This document shows, in pieces, positions 21,249-29,659 of a stretch of 64,000 bases of DNA. The stretch covers positions 28,775 through 92,774 of the forward strand of contig CAMDFO010000010.1 in NCBI GenBank assembly GCA_945897515.1, written 5' to 3'. Numbering within the stretch: the stretch's first letter is position 1; every line of letters starts with the position of its first letter. Made by a program: the position numbers and the translations under genes. This DNA is from Rhodoplanes serenus. Its GTDB lineage: Bacteria; Pseudomonadota; Alphaproteobacteria; Rhizobiales; Xanthobacteraceae. The notes beneath the pieces were generated by a model. It was given only the letters and a program-made list of their open reading frames with translations, searched no databases and was not told the origin of the DNA.

Positions 21249-23666
21249 TCAACCCCGCAACACGCCACCGTAGCGCTTGCTCACCTCGGCCACGATCTTC
21301 GCGCCGAGCGCATCGATCTCCTGGTCGGTCATGGTCTTCTCACGCGGTTGAATCGCAACCGCGATCGCGACCGACTTCTTGCCCGGCTCGATGCCGGTGC
21401 CTTCGTACACGTCGAACACCGACACGCCGGCGATCAGCTTGCGATCGACCGCCTGCGCGGTCCGCACGATGTCGCCGGCCTTCACCTTGCCGTCGACCAC
21501 GAAGGCGAAGTCGCGAGACACTGGCTGGAATGGCGACAGTTCCAGCACCGGCTTGGCGCGCGTCGCCTTCGCCTTGCCCTCCGGGATGCGCTCCAGGATC
21601 ACCTCGAAGCCGACCAGCGGACCTTCGGCGTCGAGCGCCTGCAACGCGCGCGGATGCAGCTCGCCGAAATGGCCGAGCACGTTCTGCGGACCGATCTGGA
21701 TGGTGCCGGAGCGGCCGGGATGGAACCACGCCGGGCCGCCGGGCATCACCTGCAGCGCCTGCGGGTTGGCGCCGGCCGCGATCAGCACCGCGAGCGCATC
21801 GGCCTTGGCATCGAACGCATCGACGGTTTCCGTCTTGGCCGACCAGTGCCGGCCCGCGCCGTTCGCCTTCGCCAGCGCGCGCCGCACGCCGGTCGCGGCG
21901 GTGAGTTGGTCCTCGGGCTTGTCGCCCTTGAAGATCTGCCCGACCTCGAACAGGGCGACATCGGGAAAGCCCCGGTCCGCGTTTTTCTGCGCCGCTGCGA
22001 TCAGCCCGGGAATGAGGCTCGGCCGCATGTCGGAAAGCTCGGCCGCGATCGGATTGGCGAGCGCCAGTTCCGCGCTGCCGCCGCCGAACAGCTCGGCCTG
22101 CGGCTTGGAAATGAACGACCAGGTGACGGCCTCGGTCAGCCCGCGCGCCGCCAGCGCGCGCTTGGCCTTGCGGGTGCGCGTCTGCAACGCCGTGAGCACC
22201 GGCTTGCGCGGCGCTGTGCCGCGGTCGAACGGCGTGAACGGCACGCGGTCGACGCCGACGATGCGCACCACCTCCTCGACGATATCGGCCTTGCCTTCGA
22301 TGTCCGGACGCCACGACGGCGGCGCGATCTTGACGTTGGCATCCTGTCCGGCGACGAAAAATCCGAGCCGGGTCAGCACGCGCTTCATCTCGGGCATCGC
22401 CACGTCGAGGCCGGCGAGACGCTTCAGCTCGCTGACCGGGAACTCGATGACCTTTTCCGGCGATTCGACCTTGCCCGAGACGCCGATCTCGGACGGCTCT
22501 CCACCGCAGAGGTCGAGCACCATCTGGGTGGCAAGCTCCAGGCCCGGAACCATGAAGTTCGGATCGACGCCGCGCTCGAAGCGATAGCGCGCGTCGGAGT
22601 TGATGCCGAGCTTGCGCCCGGTCTGCGCGATGTTGAGCGGCTCCCACAGCGCCGACTCGATCAGCACCTCGGTGGTGGTCTCGTCGCAGCCCGAGGCTTC
22701 GCCGCCCATGATGCCGGCGAGCGATTCCACGCCGGCATCGTCGGCGATCACGCACATGGTGTCGTCGAGCGTGTAGGTCTTGCCGTCGAGCGCGGTGAGC
22801 GCTTCGCCCGGCTTGGCGCGGCGCACGACCAGATTGCCTTTGACTTTTTTGGCATCGAACACGTGCAGCGGCCGGCCGCGGTCGTAGGTGATGAAGTTGG
22901 TGATGTCGACCAGCGCGTTGATCGGACGCAGCCCAATCGCCTTGAGTCGCTTCTGCAGCCACTCCGGCGACGGCCCGTTCTTGACGCCGCGAACCAGGCG
23001 CAGCGCGAACGCCGGACAGAGCGACGGCGTCGAGTCGAAGTCGAGCGTCACCGAGACAAACGAGGGGAATTCGCCCTTGACCGGCTTCGGCGTTTTCGGA
23101 ATCAGCGTGCCGATGTCGGTCGCCGCGAGATCGCGCGCGATGCCGCTGACGCCTGTGCAGTCGGAGCGATTCGGCGTCAGGTTGATCTCGATCACCGGCT
23201 CGTCGAGCTTGGCGTATGCTGCGTAGGGCGTGCCGACCGGCGCGTCGGCCGGCAGCTCGATGATGCCGTCGTGGTCGTCGGAGATCAGCAGTTCCGCTTC
23301 CGACACCAGCATGCCACGGCTCTCGACGCCGCGGATGTTGCCGACGCCGAGCGTGATGTTCTTGCCGGGAATGAACGTGCCCGGCGGCGAGAACACGCCG
23401 ACCATGCCGGTGCGCGCGTTCGGCGCACCGCACACCACCTGAATCGGCTTGCCGTCACCGGTGTCGACCATGCAGACGCGCAAGCGATCCGCATTGGGAT
23501 GCTGCACCGCGGACACGACATTGGCGATGACGAACAGCGCCAGCGCCTTGCCGGGGTCGTTCACCGATTCGACCTCGAGCCCGATCATGGTCAGCTTCTC
23601 GACGATCTGGTCGAGCGACGCGTCGGTGTCGAGATGCTCCTTGAGCCAGGAGAGGGTGAATTTCAT
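21249..23666 (-). CDS. pheT: Phenylalanyl-tRNA synthetase beta subunit
   Basis: 805 aa, full length. The N-terminal [14 protein letters not shown], the EMAP tRNA-binding domain (~40-150), the B3/B4 editing region, B5 (~400-475) and a C-terminal ferredoxin-fold anticodon-binding domain (from ~710, '[21 protein letters not shown]') are all recognisable. It forms the alpha2-beta2 enzyme with PheS. Its start codon overlaps the stop of the DUF559 gene (ATGA), so translation is now coupled to that gene rather than to pheS. Confidence 0.98.
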   Translation of the reverse strand: MKFTLSWLKEHLDTDASLDQIVEKLTMIGLEVESVNDPGKALALFVIANVVSAVQHPNADRLRVCMVDTGDGKPIQVVCGAPNARTGMVGVFSPPGTFIPGKNITLGVGNIRGVESRGMLVSEAELLISDDHDGIIELPADAPVGTPYAAYAKLDEPVIEINLTPNRSDCTGVSGIARDLAATDIGTLIPKTPKPVKGEFPSFVSVTLDFDSTPSLCPAFALRLVRGVKNGPSPEWLQKRLKAIGLRPINALVDITNFITYDRGRPLHVFDAKKVKGNLVVRRAKPGEALTALDGKTYTLDDTMCVIADDAGVESLAGIMGGEASGCDETTTEVLIESALWEPLNIAQTGRKLGINSDARYRFERGVDPNFMVPGLELATQMVLDLCGGEPSEIGVSGKVESPEKVIEFPVSELKRLAGLDVAMPEMKRVLTRLGFFVAGQDANVKIAPPSWRPDIEGKADIVEEVVRIVGVDRVPFTPFDRGTAPRKPVLTALQTRTRKAKRALAARGLTEAVTWSFISKPQAELFGGGSAELALANPIAAELSDMRPSLIPGLIAAAQKNADRGFPDVALFEVGQIFKGDKPEDQLTAATGVRRALAKANGAGRHWSAKTETVDAFDAKADALAVLIAAGANPQALQVMPGGPAWFHPGRSGTIQIGPQNVLGHFGELHPRALQALDAEGPLVGFEVILERIPEGKAKATRAKPVLELSPFQPVSRDFAFVVDGKVKAGDIVRTAQAVDRKLIAGVSVFDVYEGTGIEPGKKSVAIAVAIQPREKTMTDQEIDALGAKIVAEVSKRYGGVLRG

Positions 23667-24103
23667 AGCGCGTCCTCGGCGGTGCGCTCCCTCCCCCGCT
23701 TGCGGGGGAGGGTTGGGGAGGGGGCCTCTGCAAGCGCAGCCGAAATGGTTTCGAGTACGCCCTGCCGATTCGTCATGACGTCGTAATTATTGAAGCGAAG
23801 CACACGAAATCCTTTGGATACGAGGAAGGCGTCACGACGCGCATCGCGCTTCAGATGCTCAGCTTCAAAATGCTGTCCACCATCGAGCTCGATGATGAGG
23901 CTCGCCGCATGACAGACGAAATCCGCCACATAGGGTCCGATTGGCGTTTGCCGCCGAAAGCTGGCGCCGTTCATCCGATGCGCGCGCAACGTGCTCCAGA
24001 CAAGCCGCTCGGCATCCGTCGAATCCTGTCGCAGTGAGCGCGCGCGCGATCGCAGCTTGCGCGTCACGTCCCACTTCGGTTGCTTTGCGGCGTCCGTCAT
24101 CAT
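23663..24103 (-). CDS. DUF559 (Vsr-like) endonuclease domain protein
   Basis: 146 aa. '[30 protein letters not shown]', '[15 protein letters not shown]' and 'IIELDGGQH' are the DUF559 core, a PD-(D/E)xK/Vsr-related nuclease fold with candidate catalytic Asp in VADF and Glu/Asp in ELDGGQH. The last ~20 residues ([18 protein letters not shown]) are translated from the inverted repeat at 23677. The gene lies between pheS and pheT and overlaps the pheT start. The equivalent opposite repeat lies just upstream of its start. Confidence 0.85.
   Translation of the reverse strand: MMTDAAKQPKWDVTRKLRSRARSLRQDSTDAERLVWSTLRAHRMNGASFRRQTPIGPYVADFVCHAASLIIELDGGQHFEAEHLKRDARRDAFLVSKGFRVLRFNNYDVMTNRQGVLETISAALAEAPSPTLPRKRGRERTAEDAL
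23677..23726. repeat. Left inverted repeat flanking the DUF559 gene
   Basis: 50 bp beginning CGGCGGTGCG, containing the palindrome CCCTCCCCCGC-TT-GCGGGGGAGGG and ending GGAGGGGGCC. It is 46/50 identical to the reverse complement of 24121-24170. It encodes the C-terminus of the DUF559 protein. Confidence 0.88.
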
Positions 24104-24120
24104 CGTTCTCGTTGCGCGGC

Positions 24121-24170
24121 GGCCCCCTCCCTAACCCTCCCCCGCAAGCGGGAGAGGGGACGCACCGCCG
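24121..24170. repeat. Right inverted repeat flanking the DUF559 gene
   Basis: Reverse-complement partner of 23677-23726, with four mismatches by eye. It lies between the end of pheS (24180) and the start of the DUF559 gene (24103), in inverted orientation, so the pair bounds a 494-bp unit. Confidence 0.88.
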
Positions 24171-24179
24171 TCGTGGCAG

Positions 24180-25262
24180 CTACGAACTCAACCCTCCCGC
24201 CAGCGTCGGGAAATCCAGCGGCCGGAATCCGTAATGCGCGAGCCAGCGCGCGTCCGCTTCGAAGAACGCGCGCAAATCCGGCATGCCGTACTTCAGCATC
24301 GCGATGCGGTCGATCCCGAGCCCCCAGGCGAAACCCTGGTACTCATCCGGATCGAGCCCGCAGTTGCGCAGCACGTTGGGATGAACCATTCCGCAGCCGA
24401 GAATCTCCAGCCAGTCCTCACCCTCGCCGAAACGGATTTCGCCCTTGTCGCGCTTGCATTGGATGTCGACTTCGAGCGACGGCTCGGTGAACGGGAAGAA
24501 CGACGGCCGGTAGCGCATCTTGACGTTGTCGACCTCGAAGAACGCCTTGCAGAACTCCTGCAAAATCCATTTCAGGTGGCCGAGGTGCGCGCCCTTGTCG
24601 ATCACCAGGCCCTCGACCTGGTGGAACATCGGCGTGTGCGTCTGGTCGCTGTCGCTGCGATAGGTGCGGCCCGGAATGATCACGCGGATCGGCGGCTTCT
24701 GCGCCAGCATGGTTCTGATCTGCACCGGCGAGGTGTGTGTGCGCAAAAGCATGCGCGAGCCGTCCGACTTCGGATTGAAATAGAACGTGTCGTGCATCTC
24801 CCGCGCCGGATGGCCTTCGGGAAAGTTCAGCTTGGTGAAATTGTAGTCGTCGGTCTCGATGTCCGGCCCTTCGGCGACGGCAAAGCCCATGTCGGCGAAG
24901 ATCGCGGTCAGCTCGTCGATCACCTGGCTGATTGGATGAACCCGGCCGGCCTCCACCGGGGTCTCGCGCACCGGCAAGGTCACGTCGACCGTCTCGGTGG
25001 CAAGCCGCGCATCGAGCGTGGCGTTCTTCAGCGCCTCGCGCCGGGTGTTGATCGCCGCGGTCACGCGGTCCTTCAGCCCGTTGATCGGCGGGCCTTGCTC
25101 CTTGCGCTGCTCCGGCGTCATGCCGCCCAGCGTCTTGAGCAGCGCCGAGACCGATCCGCTCTTGCCGAGCGCGGCGACCCGCACCGCTTCGAGCGCAGCC
25201 TCGTCGGCCGCGGCGGCGATGTCAGTCAATATGGACTGATCAAGTTGAGCAACGTCGGTCAT
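24180..25262 (-). CDS. pheS: Phenylalanyl-tRNA synthetase alpha subunit
   Basis: 360 aa class II synthetase catalytic subunit. The N-terminal coiled-coil arm (~1-90), '[21 protein letters not shown]', motif 2 '[12 protein letters not shown]' and motif 3 '[11 protein letters not shown]' are present. Start 25262 ([10 protein letters not shown]) is chosen because the in-frame extension upstream is translated from the palindromic repeat at 25279. It is followed in the same direction by DUF559 and pheT. Confidence 0.97.
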   Translation of the reverse strand: MTDVAQLDQSILTDIAAAADEAALEAVRVAALGKSGSVSALLKTLGGMTPEQRKEQGPPINGLKDRVTAAINTRREALKNATLDARLATETVDVTLPVRETPVEAGRVHPISQVIDELTAIFADMGFAVAEGPDIETDDYNFTKLNFPEGHPAREMHDTFYFNPKSDGSRMLLRTHTSPVQIRTMLAQKPPIRVIIPGRTYRSDSDQTHTPMFHQVEGLVIDKGAHLGHLKWILQEFCKAFFEVDNVKMRYRPSFFPFTEPSLEVDIQCKRDKGEIRFGEGEDWLEILGCGMVHPNVLRNCGLDPDEYQGFAWGLGIDRIAMLKYGMPDLRAFFEADARWLAHYGFRPLDFPTLAGGLSS

Positions 25263-25278
25263 GGCACTTATCCCCGCC

Positions 25279-25365
25279 ACGTCATGGCCGGGCTCGTCCC
25301 GGCCATCCACGTCTGCTGCCCGAGAAGCAAGGCGTGGATGCCCGGCACAAGGCCGGGCATGACGG
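25279..25365. repeat. Two-hairpin palindromic repeat, copy 2
   Basis: GTCATGGCCGGGCTCGTCCCGGCC and GCCCGGCACAAGGCCGGGCATGAC hairpins with pairing CCACGTCT / GGCGTGG segments between. It separates rplT from pheS. Orientation of the GGCC and GCCC arms is swapped relative to copy 1. Confidence 0.88.
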
Positions 25366-25387
25366 AGAATGGCTTGGCGTCGCTGGC

Positions 25388-25768
25388 CTAGGCCGCCGCA
25401 GCCTCTGCCGCCTTCGGCAGCGCCGCCTTGACCTTCTCGACGATCGCCTCGAACGCCGCCGGCTCGTGGATCGCGAGATCGGACAGCACCTTGCGATCGA
25501 CCTGCAGGCCGGACTTGGCGAGCCCGTCGATGAACCGGCTGTAGTTCAGGCCGAACGGCCGCACCGCGGCGTTGAGGCGCTGGATCCAGAGCGCGCGGAA
25601 CGTGCGCTTCTTCCGCTTGCGGTCGCGGTAGGCGTATTGGTTCGCCTTCTCGACGGCCTGCTTGGCGATGCGGATCGTGTTCTTGCGCCGGCCATAGAAA
25701 CCCTTGGCGGCCTTGAAGACCTTCTTGTGCTTGGCATGGGCGGTAACGCCGCGCTTGACGCGTGCCAT
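25388..25768 (-). CDS. rplT: 50S ribosomal protein L20
   Basis: 126 aa. The basic N-terminal helix region '[20 protein letters not shown]' and '[19 protein letters not shown]' and the globular C-terminal half match L20, needed for early 50S assembly. It follows rpmI with a 102-bp spacer that contains two palindromes and it precedes pheS. L20 represses its own operon in some bacteria; here only the palindromes hint at regulation. Confidence 0.98.
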   Translation of the reverse strand: MARVKRGVTAHAKHKKVFKAAKGFYGRRKNTIRIAKQAVEKANQYAYRDRKRKKRTFRALWIQRLNAAVRPFGLNYSRFIDGLAKSGLQVDRKVLSDLAIHEPAAFEAIVEKVKAALPKAAEAAAA

Positions 25769-25801
25769 GATGAAAACTCCTTCGAAATCGGTTTGCCAGG
25801 C

Positions 25802-25819
25802 GGCTGCCCGCGGGCAGCC
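25802..25819. promoter_or_regulatory. Perfect 18-bp palindrome in the rpmI-rplT spacer
   Basis: GGCTGCCCGCGGGCAGCC is fully self-complementary. A second palindrome, GACCGCT-AG-AGCGGTC, lies at 25857-25872 and spans the rpmI stop codon. Both lie in the transcribed leader of rplT, so they could be RNA hairpins that control rplT or mark processing sites. No T tract follows. Confidence 0.45.
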
Positions 25820-25870
25820 TATGCGTGCGGATGGGATCGACGGCCGCCCTTAAGGCGACCGCTAGAGCGG

Positions 25871-26071
25871 TCAGCCGTTCGGCAGGAAATACTTGATGAT
25901 GTTGTCGCCGTCGGTCTTGAACAGCACGCGGGTGCCGCGGTGCTGGGCAATCTGCTTGTTGGTCCGCTTGATCATGCCGTGACGCTTGCCGGCGAAGGCC
26001 GATTTCACCTTGCCGCTGGCGGTAATCTTGAAGCGCTTTTTAGCGCCCGACTTGGTCTTGATCTTGGGCAT
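25871..26071 (-). CDS. rpmI: 50S ribosomal protein L35
   Basis: 66 aa, the family length. '[23 protein letters not shown]' and '[12 protein letters not shown]' are diagnostic. Start 26071 has AAGGAGAG upstream. It is first of the rpmI-rplT-pheS-DUF559-pheT run on the minus strand and is separated from infC by a gene on the opposite strand. Confidence 0.98.
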   Translation of the reverse strand: MPKIKTKSGAKKRFKITASGKVKSAFAGKRHGMIKRTNKQIAQHRGTRVLFKTDGDNIIKYFLPNG

Positions 26072-26378
26072 TTTGCTCTCCTTAAAGCGGCTTGGACCAC
26101 GGCAAAGGGCCGGGTCCCGCCGGATATGCTCGATATGAGCGTGCTGATGGTTCAGCCTCGCCGCCACGGCAGCCCTATTCAGCCGGGCGGCGAGAAGGCG
26201 GGGTTATGGCAGAGGTCCCCGGAAAAGACAACCGCGGGAAGGGATTAGAGGCCGCGGTCACTGCGGCGCGATGGCCTGGAACCGGGGCGGCCCGAAACGG
26301 GTTCTCGATCCGAGGACGGCGTGGCGGAACCCCGCCAAGGCCATGATCGACAACCAGTTCTTGTGCGGAGAAAGACCC
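26072..26378. other. 307-bp gene-free divergent spacer
   Basis: This spacer lies between rpmI (minus) and the secreted protein gene (plus). It must hold promoters for both. I see a near-repeat GATATGCTCGATATGAGC at 26121-26138 but no convincing -35/-10 pair, riboswitch or tRNA. In-frame plus-strand start codons at 26271 and 26343 are less well supported than 26379. Confidence 0.5.
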
Positions 26379-26792
26379 ATGATTCGCCCTGTTTCAGCCC
26401 TCGGCCGGACCCTGGGAGCCGCTGCGGTGATTGCTGCGGGAGCCATCGGCGGCATCGCGAGTTCGCAAGCGTCAACCGGCAAGGCCGGCTACAACGGCGT
26501 CTGGAGCGTGCTGATCGTCACCGAAAACGGTGAATGCGATCGGGCCTATCGCTATTCGCTGCGGATCGATAACGGCAACGTGAAATACCAGGGCGACCCC
26601 GGCACCATCAGCATCGACATCGCCGGCAAGGTCGATGACAGCGGTCGCTTGAAGGTCAGCGTCAGCAAGGGCGAGCAGCGCGCCGACGGGGTCGGCCGGA
26701 TCGCCAAGGATCGCGGCGCCGGCACCTGGAAGGGCAAGTCCTCGACCGCGGAGTGCAGCGGCCGCTGGGAGGCCGAGCGCCGAGGCGTCTAA
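26379..26792 (+). CDS. Small secreted protein between rpmI and infC
   Basis: 137 aa. A Sec signal peptide (~1-30, ending SQAS) precedes a ~105-aa domain: 'YNGVWSVLIVTENGECDRAYRYSLRIDNG', then 'GRIAKDRGAGTWKGKSSTAECSGRWEAERR'. The two cysteines could form a disulfide. Start 26379 has GCGGAGAAAG 5 nt upstream. No function is recognised; the pattern of short beta strands suggests a lipocalin-like or small barrel fold, which is speculative. Confidence 0.7.
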   Translation: MIRPVSALGRTLGAAAVIAAGAIGGIASSQASTGKAGYNGVWSVLIVTENGECDRAYRYSLRIDNGNVKYQGDPGTISIDIAGKVDDSGRLKVSVSKGEQRADGVGRIAKDRGAGTWKGKSSTAECSGRWEAERRGV

Positions 26793-26810
26793 GTCGCCAA
26801 TCCCCTGAAA

Positions 26811-26843
26811 ATGCCGACGCCCGCGACCATCGTTGCGGGCGTC
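26811..26843. terminator. Bidirectional hairpin between the secreted protein gene and infC
   Basis: Arms GACGCCCGC (26816-26824) and GCGGGCGTC (26835-26843) with a 10-nt loop. On the minus strand the stem is followed by GGCATTTT, a short U tract suitable for ending infC. On the plus strand it is followed by TTGCATT. Confidence 0.6.
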
Positions 26844-26864
26844 TTGCATTGCAATCGATGCCGA

Positions 26865-27404
26865 TCAGCGCGGCGCCAGAACCATCACCACCTGGCGGCC
26901 TTCGAAGCGCGCGTCCATCTCGATCTTGGCGATTTTCGCCGTGTCTTCCTTGACACGATTGAGAAGCTGGGTGCCGAGCTCCTGGTGCGCCATCTCGCGT
27001 CCGCGGAACCGCAGCGTCACCTTGACCTTGTCGCCCTCCTCAAAGAAACGCCGCATGGAGCGCATCTTCACATCGTAGTCGTGGTCGTCGATCATGGGGC
27101 GGAGCTTGATCTCCTTAACCTCCACGACCTTCTGCTTCTTGCGAGCTTCCGCCGCCTTCTTCTGCTCCTGGTATTTGTATTTGCCGTAATCGAGCAGCTT
27201 GACGATGGGAGGGACGGCATTGGGGGAAATTTCGACCAGATCGAGACTGGCTTCTTGAGCCTTGGCGAGGGCGTCGGCGATCGGGATAGTGCCGAGGTTG
27301 GCGCCATCAGCGCCAATCAAATGAACCTCGCGGACGCGAATCTCCTCGTTCATGCGCGGGCCGTCCTTCTGGACTGGCGCGGGCGCTCTGCTGGGGCGGC
27401 GAAT
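26865..27404 (-). CDS. infC: Translation initiation factor IF-3, AUU start
   Basis: 179 aa if it starts at the ATT at 27402-27404. That codon is preceded by GGAG with 7-nt spacing. The 17 codons from it to the first ATG (27353) read [16 protein letters not shown], matching the conserved alphaproteobacterial IF-3 N-terminus. The ATG at 27353 lacks a good ribosome-binding site. IF-3 discriminates against non-AUG starts, so an AUU codon makes its synthesis self-limiting, as known for E. coli infC. Both the N- and C-domains (IREVHLI..., [22 protein letters not shown]) are intact. Confidence 0.93.
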   Translation of the reverse strand: MRRPSRAPAPVQKDGPRMNEEIRVREVHLIGADGANLGTIPIADALAKAQEASLDLVEISPNAVPPIVKLLDYGKYKYQEQKKAAEARKKQKVVEVKEIKLRPMIDDHDYDVKMRSMRRFFEEGDKVKVTLRFRGREMAHQELGTQLLNRVKEDTAKIAKIEMDARFEGRQVVMVLAPR

Positions 27405-27552
27405 GGGCTGTCTCCGTGGTTGTTTCGGTGCGGTTTAGGATCGGGACTATCCGTTAATAAGTCAACGCTTGCTCGCGGTGAATCGCCGGCTTTTAGGGGT
27501 TTTTGGTCGGCTTCTGGCAGATTCGAGCGCGGGTCCCGGCGGCTTTTGCCCG

Positions 27553-28773
27553 TCAGTCGTTAACGTTCAGCAGCGACGAATAGACTTCGAGCGTGGCCGC
27601 GGCGACGCGACGCGGCGCGAACACGAACTCGCCGAACTGCCGCGCCCGCGCCGCCAGCGCCCGGTAGGCCAGTCCGTCGAGCGCCAGCGCGCTGGCCAGC
27701 GCCTTCGCCAGATCGACCGGGTCGCCAGGCCGCACCACCCAGCCGGTGCGCAGATCGTCCGGCATGCGCGGCGGCGCCAGCAGATTCTCCGGCAACGCGC
27801 CGACCGCGGACGCGATCACCGGCCGGGCCATGGCCTGCGCCTCGGCGACGACGCGGCCGTACACCGGCGGCGACACATAGGGCACCACCACGACGTCGGC
27901 GGCGGCGTAGGCGCCCGGCATGTCGGCGCAATGACCGATCAGCCTAAACAACGCGTCGACGCGCTCGGCTTTGGCCCGTTTGACGACGGCGCGCGCGTAG
28001 CGCGCATGCTGCCGGTCGTCGCCGGCGAGGACAAAGGTGACCCCGTGCACGCCCTGGTCGGCCAGCATGCGCGCGGTTTCGACCAATGTGATCTGACCGC
28101 ACCACGGCGCCACCCGGCCCGGAACCAGGATCACCCGGACGCCCGATGGAATGCCCCAGGCATGGCGCAGCGCGGCAACGCGCTCGGGACGCACAACGGT
28201 CGGATCGAACCGAGCGGTGTTGATGCTGTGCGGAATGACACTCACACGCTCCAGCGGGATGCGGTGGCGCTGCATCATCGGCCGGGCGTGGAACAGCGAG
28301 CGGGTGATGACACGGTCGCCTCGACTGAGAGCACCGAGATACCAGGCAGCAAGCCGCATGCGCCGCCGCGGCAGGTCGGGCAGGTCGGTCACCAGCCAGA
28401 TCGAATTCCGGTCGGTGGCGATCAACGCGCTCCAGGCCGCGCCGGCATTCTTGGCGTGGACGATATCCACCCGCTCGTTGGCCACGAACCGGTCGAGCAC
28501 GTCGGCGTTGCGCCGGAGCTTCAGCGGATTGATGCTGGTGCTCGAAAACGAAAGCCATTCGCCGCCGAAGGACTTCAACTCGTTGACCAGCGGGCCGTGC
28601 TCGCCGGCCACGATCGCGCGCGCGCCTGCGTTCACCAGTGCGTGCGCGATGCCAATGGTGGCGCGGGTGGTCGGGTTGTCGCGCAGCGCGGGGACGATCT
28701 GCAGCACGGTGGCGCCGGCGATCGTGCGCGGCAGGACACGTCCCAGAGCAACATCGTCGGCGCTGATCGCCAT
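27553..28773 (-). CDS. Glycosyltransferase family 4
   Basis: 406 aa GT-B enzyme. N-terminal acceptor domain 'VLQIVPALRDNPTTRATIGIAHALVNAGARAIVAGEHGPL'; donor domain with 'VSVIPHSINTARFDP', 'VRVILVPGRVAPWCGQ' and 'VPYVSPPVYGRVVAEAQAMARPVIAS'. The usual E-x7-E motif reads as V-Y-G-R...E, with the second Glu kept. Probably envelope polysaccharide or LPS-related; it is divergent from the hydrolase at 28889. Confidence 0.88.
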   Translation of the reverse strand: MAISADDVALGRVLPRTIAGATVLQIVPALRDNPTTRATIGIAHALVNAGARAIVAGEHGPLVNELKSFGGEWLSFSSTSINPLKLRRNADVLDRFVANERVDIVHAKNAGAAWSALIATDRNSIWLVTDLPDLPRRRMRLAAWYLGALSRGDRVITRSLFHARPMMQRHRIPLERVSVIPHSINTARFDPTVVRPERVAALRHAWGIPSGVRVILVPGRVAPWCGQITLVETARMLADQGVHGVTFVLAGDDRQHARYARAVVKRAKAERVDALFRLIGHCADMPGAYAAADVVVVPYVSPPVYGRVVAEAQAMARPVIASAVGALPENLLAPPRMPDDLRTGWVVRPGDPVDLAKALASALALDGLAYRALAARARQFGEFVFAPRRVAAATLEVYSSLLNVND

Positions 28774-28888
28774 GAGCTAGCCTCGGGCTGCCCCGTTCCG
28801 AGACCCCTTGCGTTCAAGGGCGGGTTGCGGCGAAACACGCTGAGGCGGAAGCCCGATAGCGACCGTCCGATGAGCCAGGGCGTCAAGC

Positions 28889-29659
28889 ATGAGCGAGTCT
28901 TGCCTGAAATTCCTCGACGTGGGAACGCCCTCCGTGTCGCGCCGCATCGCCGTGCGCGAACGCCCGGGCGGCAAGCCCGGTCTGTTCTGGCTCGGCGGCT
29001 TCAAGTCCGACATGCAGGGCACCAAGGCGGTCGCGCTGGACCGATGGGCCGCCGAAAACGGCCGCGCCTGCACGCGTTTCGACTATTCCGGCCACGGCGA
29101 GTCCGGCGGCGATTTCACCCAAGGCACGATCGGCCGCTGGCTGGAGGATAGCTTGGCGGTGTTCGGCATCACGGAAGGGTCTCAGGTTCTGGTCGGATCG
29201 TCGATGGGCGGCTGGCTGGCGCTGCTGCTGCTGCGCGAACTGAAGAAGCGCGCCGCCCCCGTGCCGGTAGCCGGCCTGGTGCTGATCGCGCCGGCGGTCG
29301 ATTTTACCGAAGAGCTGATGTGGAAAAAATTTCCGCCGAAGGTGAAGCACGAGATCGAGACCGCGGGCTCATGGCAGCGGCCATCGCAATACGACGGCGA
29401 GGGCTACCCAATCACCCGCGAATTGATCGAGGAGGGCCGCAACCATCTTCTGCTCGGCGGCCTGGTCGAGACCGGCTGTCCGGTTCGCATTCTGCAAGGG
29501 GTGCAGGACCCCGACGTGCCATGGCAGCACGCGGTCGACCTCTCGTCGCGGCTGGCGCAGGACGACGTCGTGCTGACCATGGTGAAGGACGGCGACCACC
29601 GCCTGTCGCGTCCGGAGGATATCGAGCGCCTGATCGCGGCGGTGGCGGAGTTCCTTTAG
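28889..29659 (+). CDS. Alpha/beta hydrolase, ABHD10-like
   Basis: 256 aa. Nucleophile Ser105 in VGSSMGGW, acid in 'GVQDPDVPW' and His in 'VKDGDHRLS' complete a serine hydrolase triad. 'RFDYSGHGESGG' and 'MQGTKAVALDRWAAENG' closely resemble mitochondrial ABHD10, a thioesterase/acyl-glucuronide deacylase, so a de-acylating role is plausible. Its end overlaps the end of the convergent Bug gene by four bases. Confidence 0.85.
   Translation: MSESCLKFLDVGTPSVSRRIAVRERPGGKPGLFWLGGFKSDMQGTKAVALDRWAAENGRACTRFDYSGHGESGGDFTQGTIGRWLEDSLAVFGITEGSQVLVGSSMGGWLALLLLRELKKRAAPVPVAGLVLIAPAVDFTEELMWKKFPPKVKHEIETAGSWQRPSQYDGEGYPITRELIEEGRNHLLLGGLVETGCPVRILQGVQDPDVPWQHAVDLSSRLAQDDVVLTMVKDGDHRLSRPEDIERLIAAVAEFL

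Noticed and set aside
20274..23786. A 1170-codon open frame on the plus strand across the UbiD-type gene and pheT
   Set aside because: It is the antisense shadow of two well-conserved minus-strand genes in high-GC DNA. The translation is Arg/Asp/His/Gly-rich with no family signature.
25263..25310. A 16-residue N-terminal extension of pheS ([10 protein letters not shown]...)
   Set aside because: It is translation of the two-hairpin repeat at 25279; the synthetase family begins at MTDVAQ.
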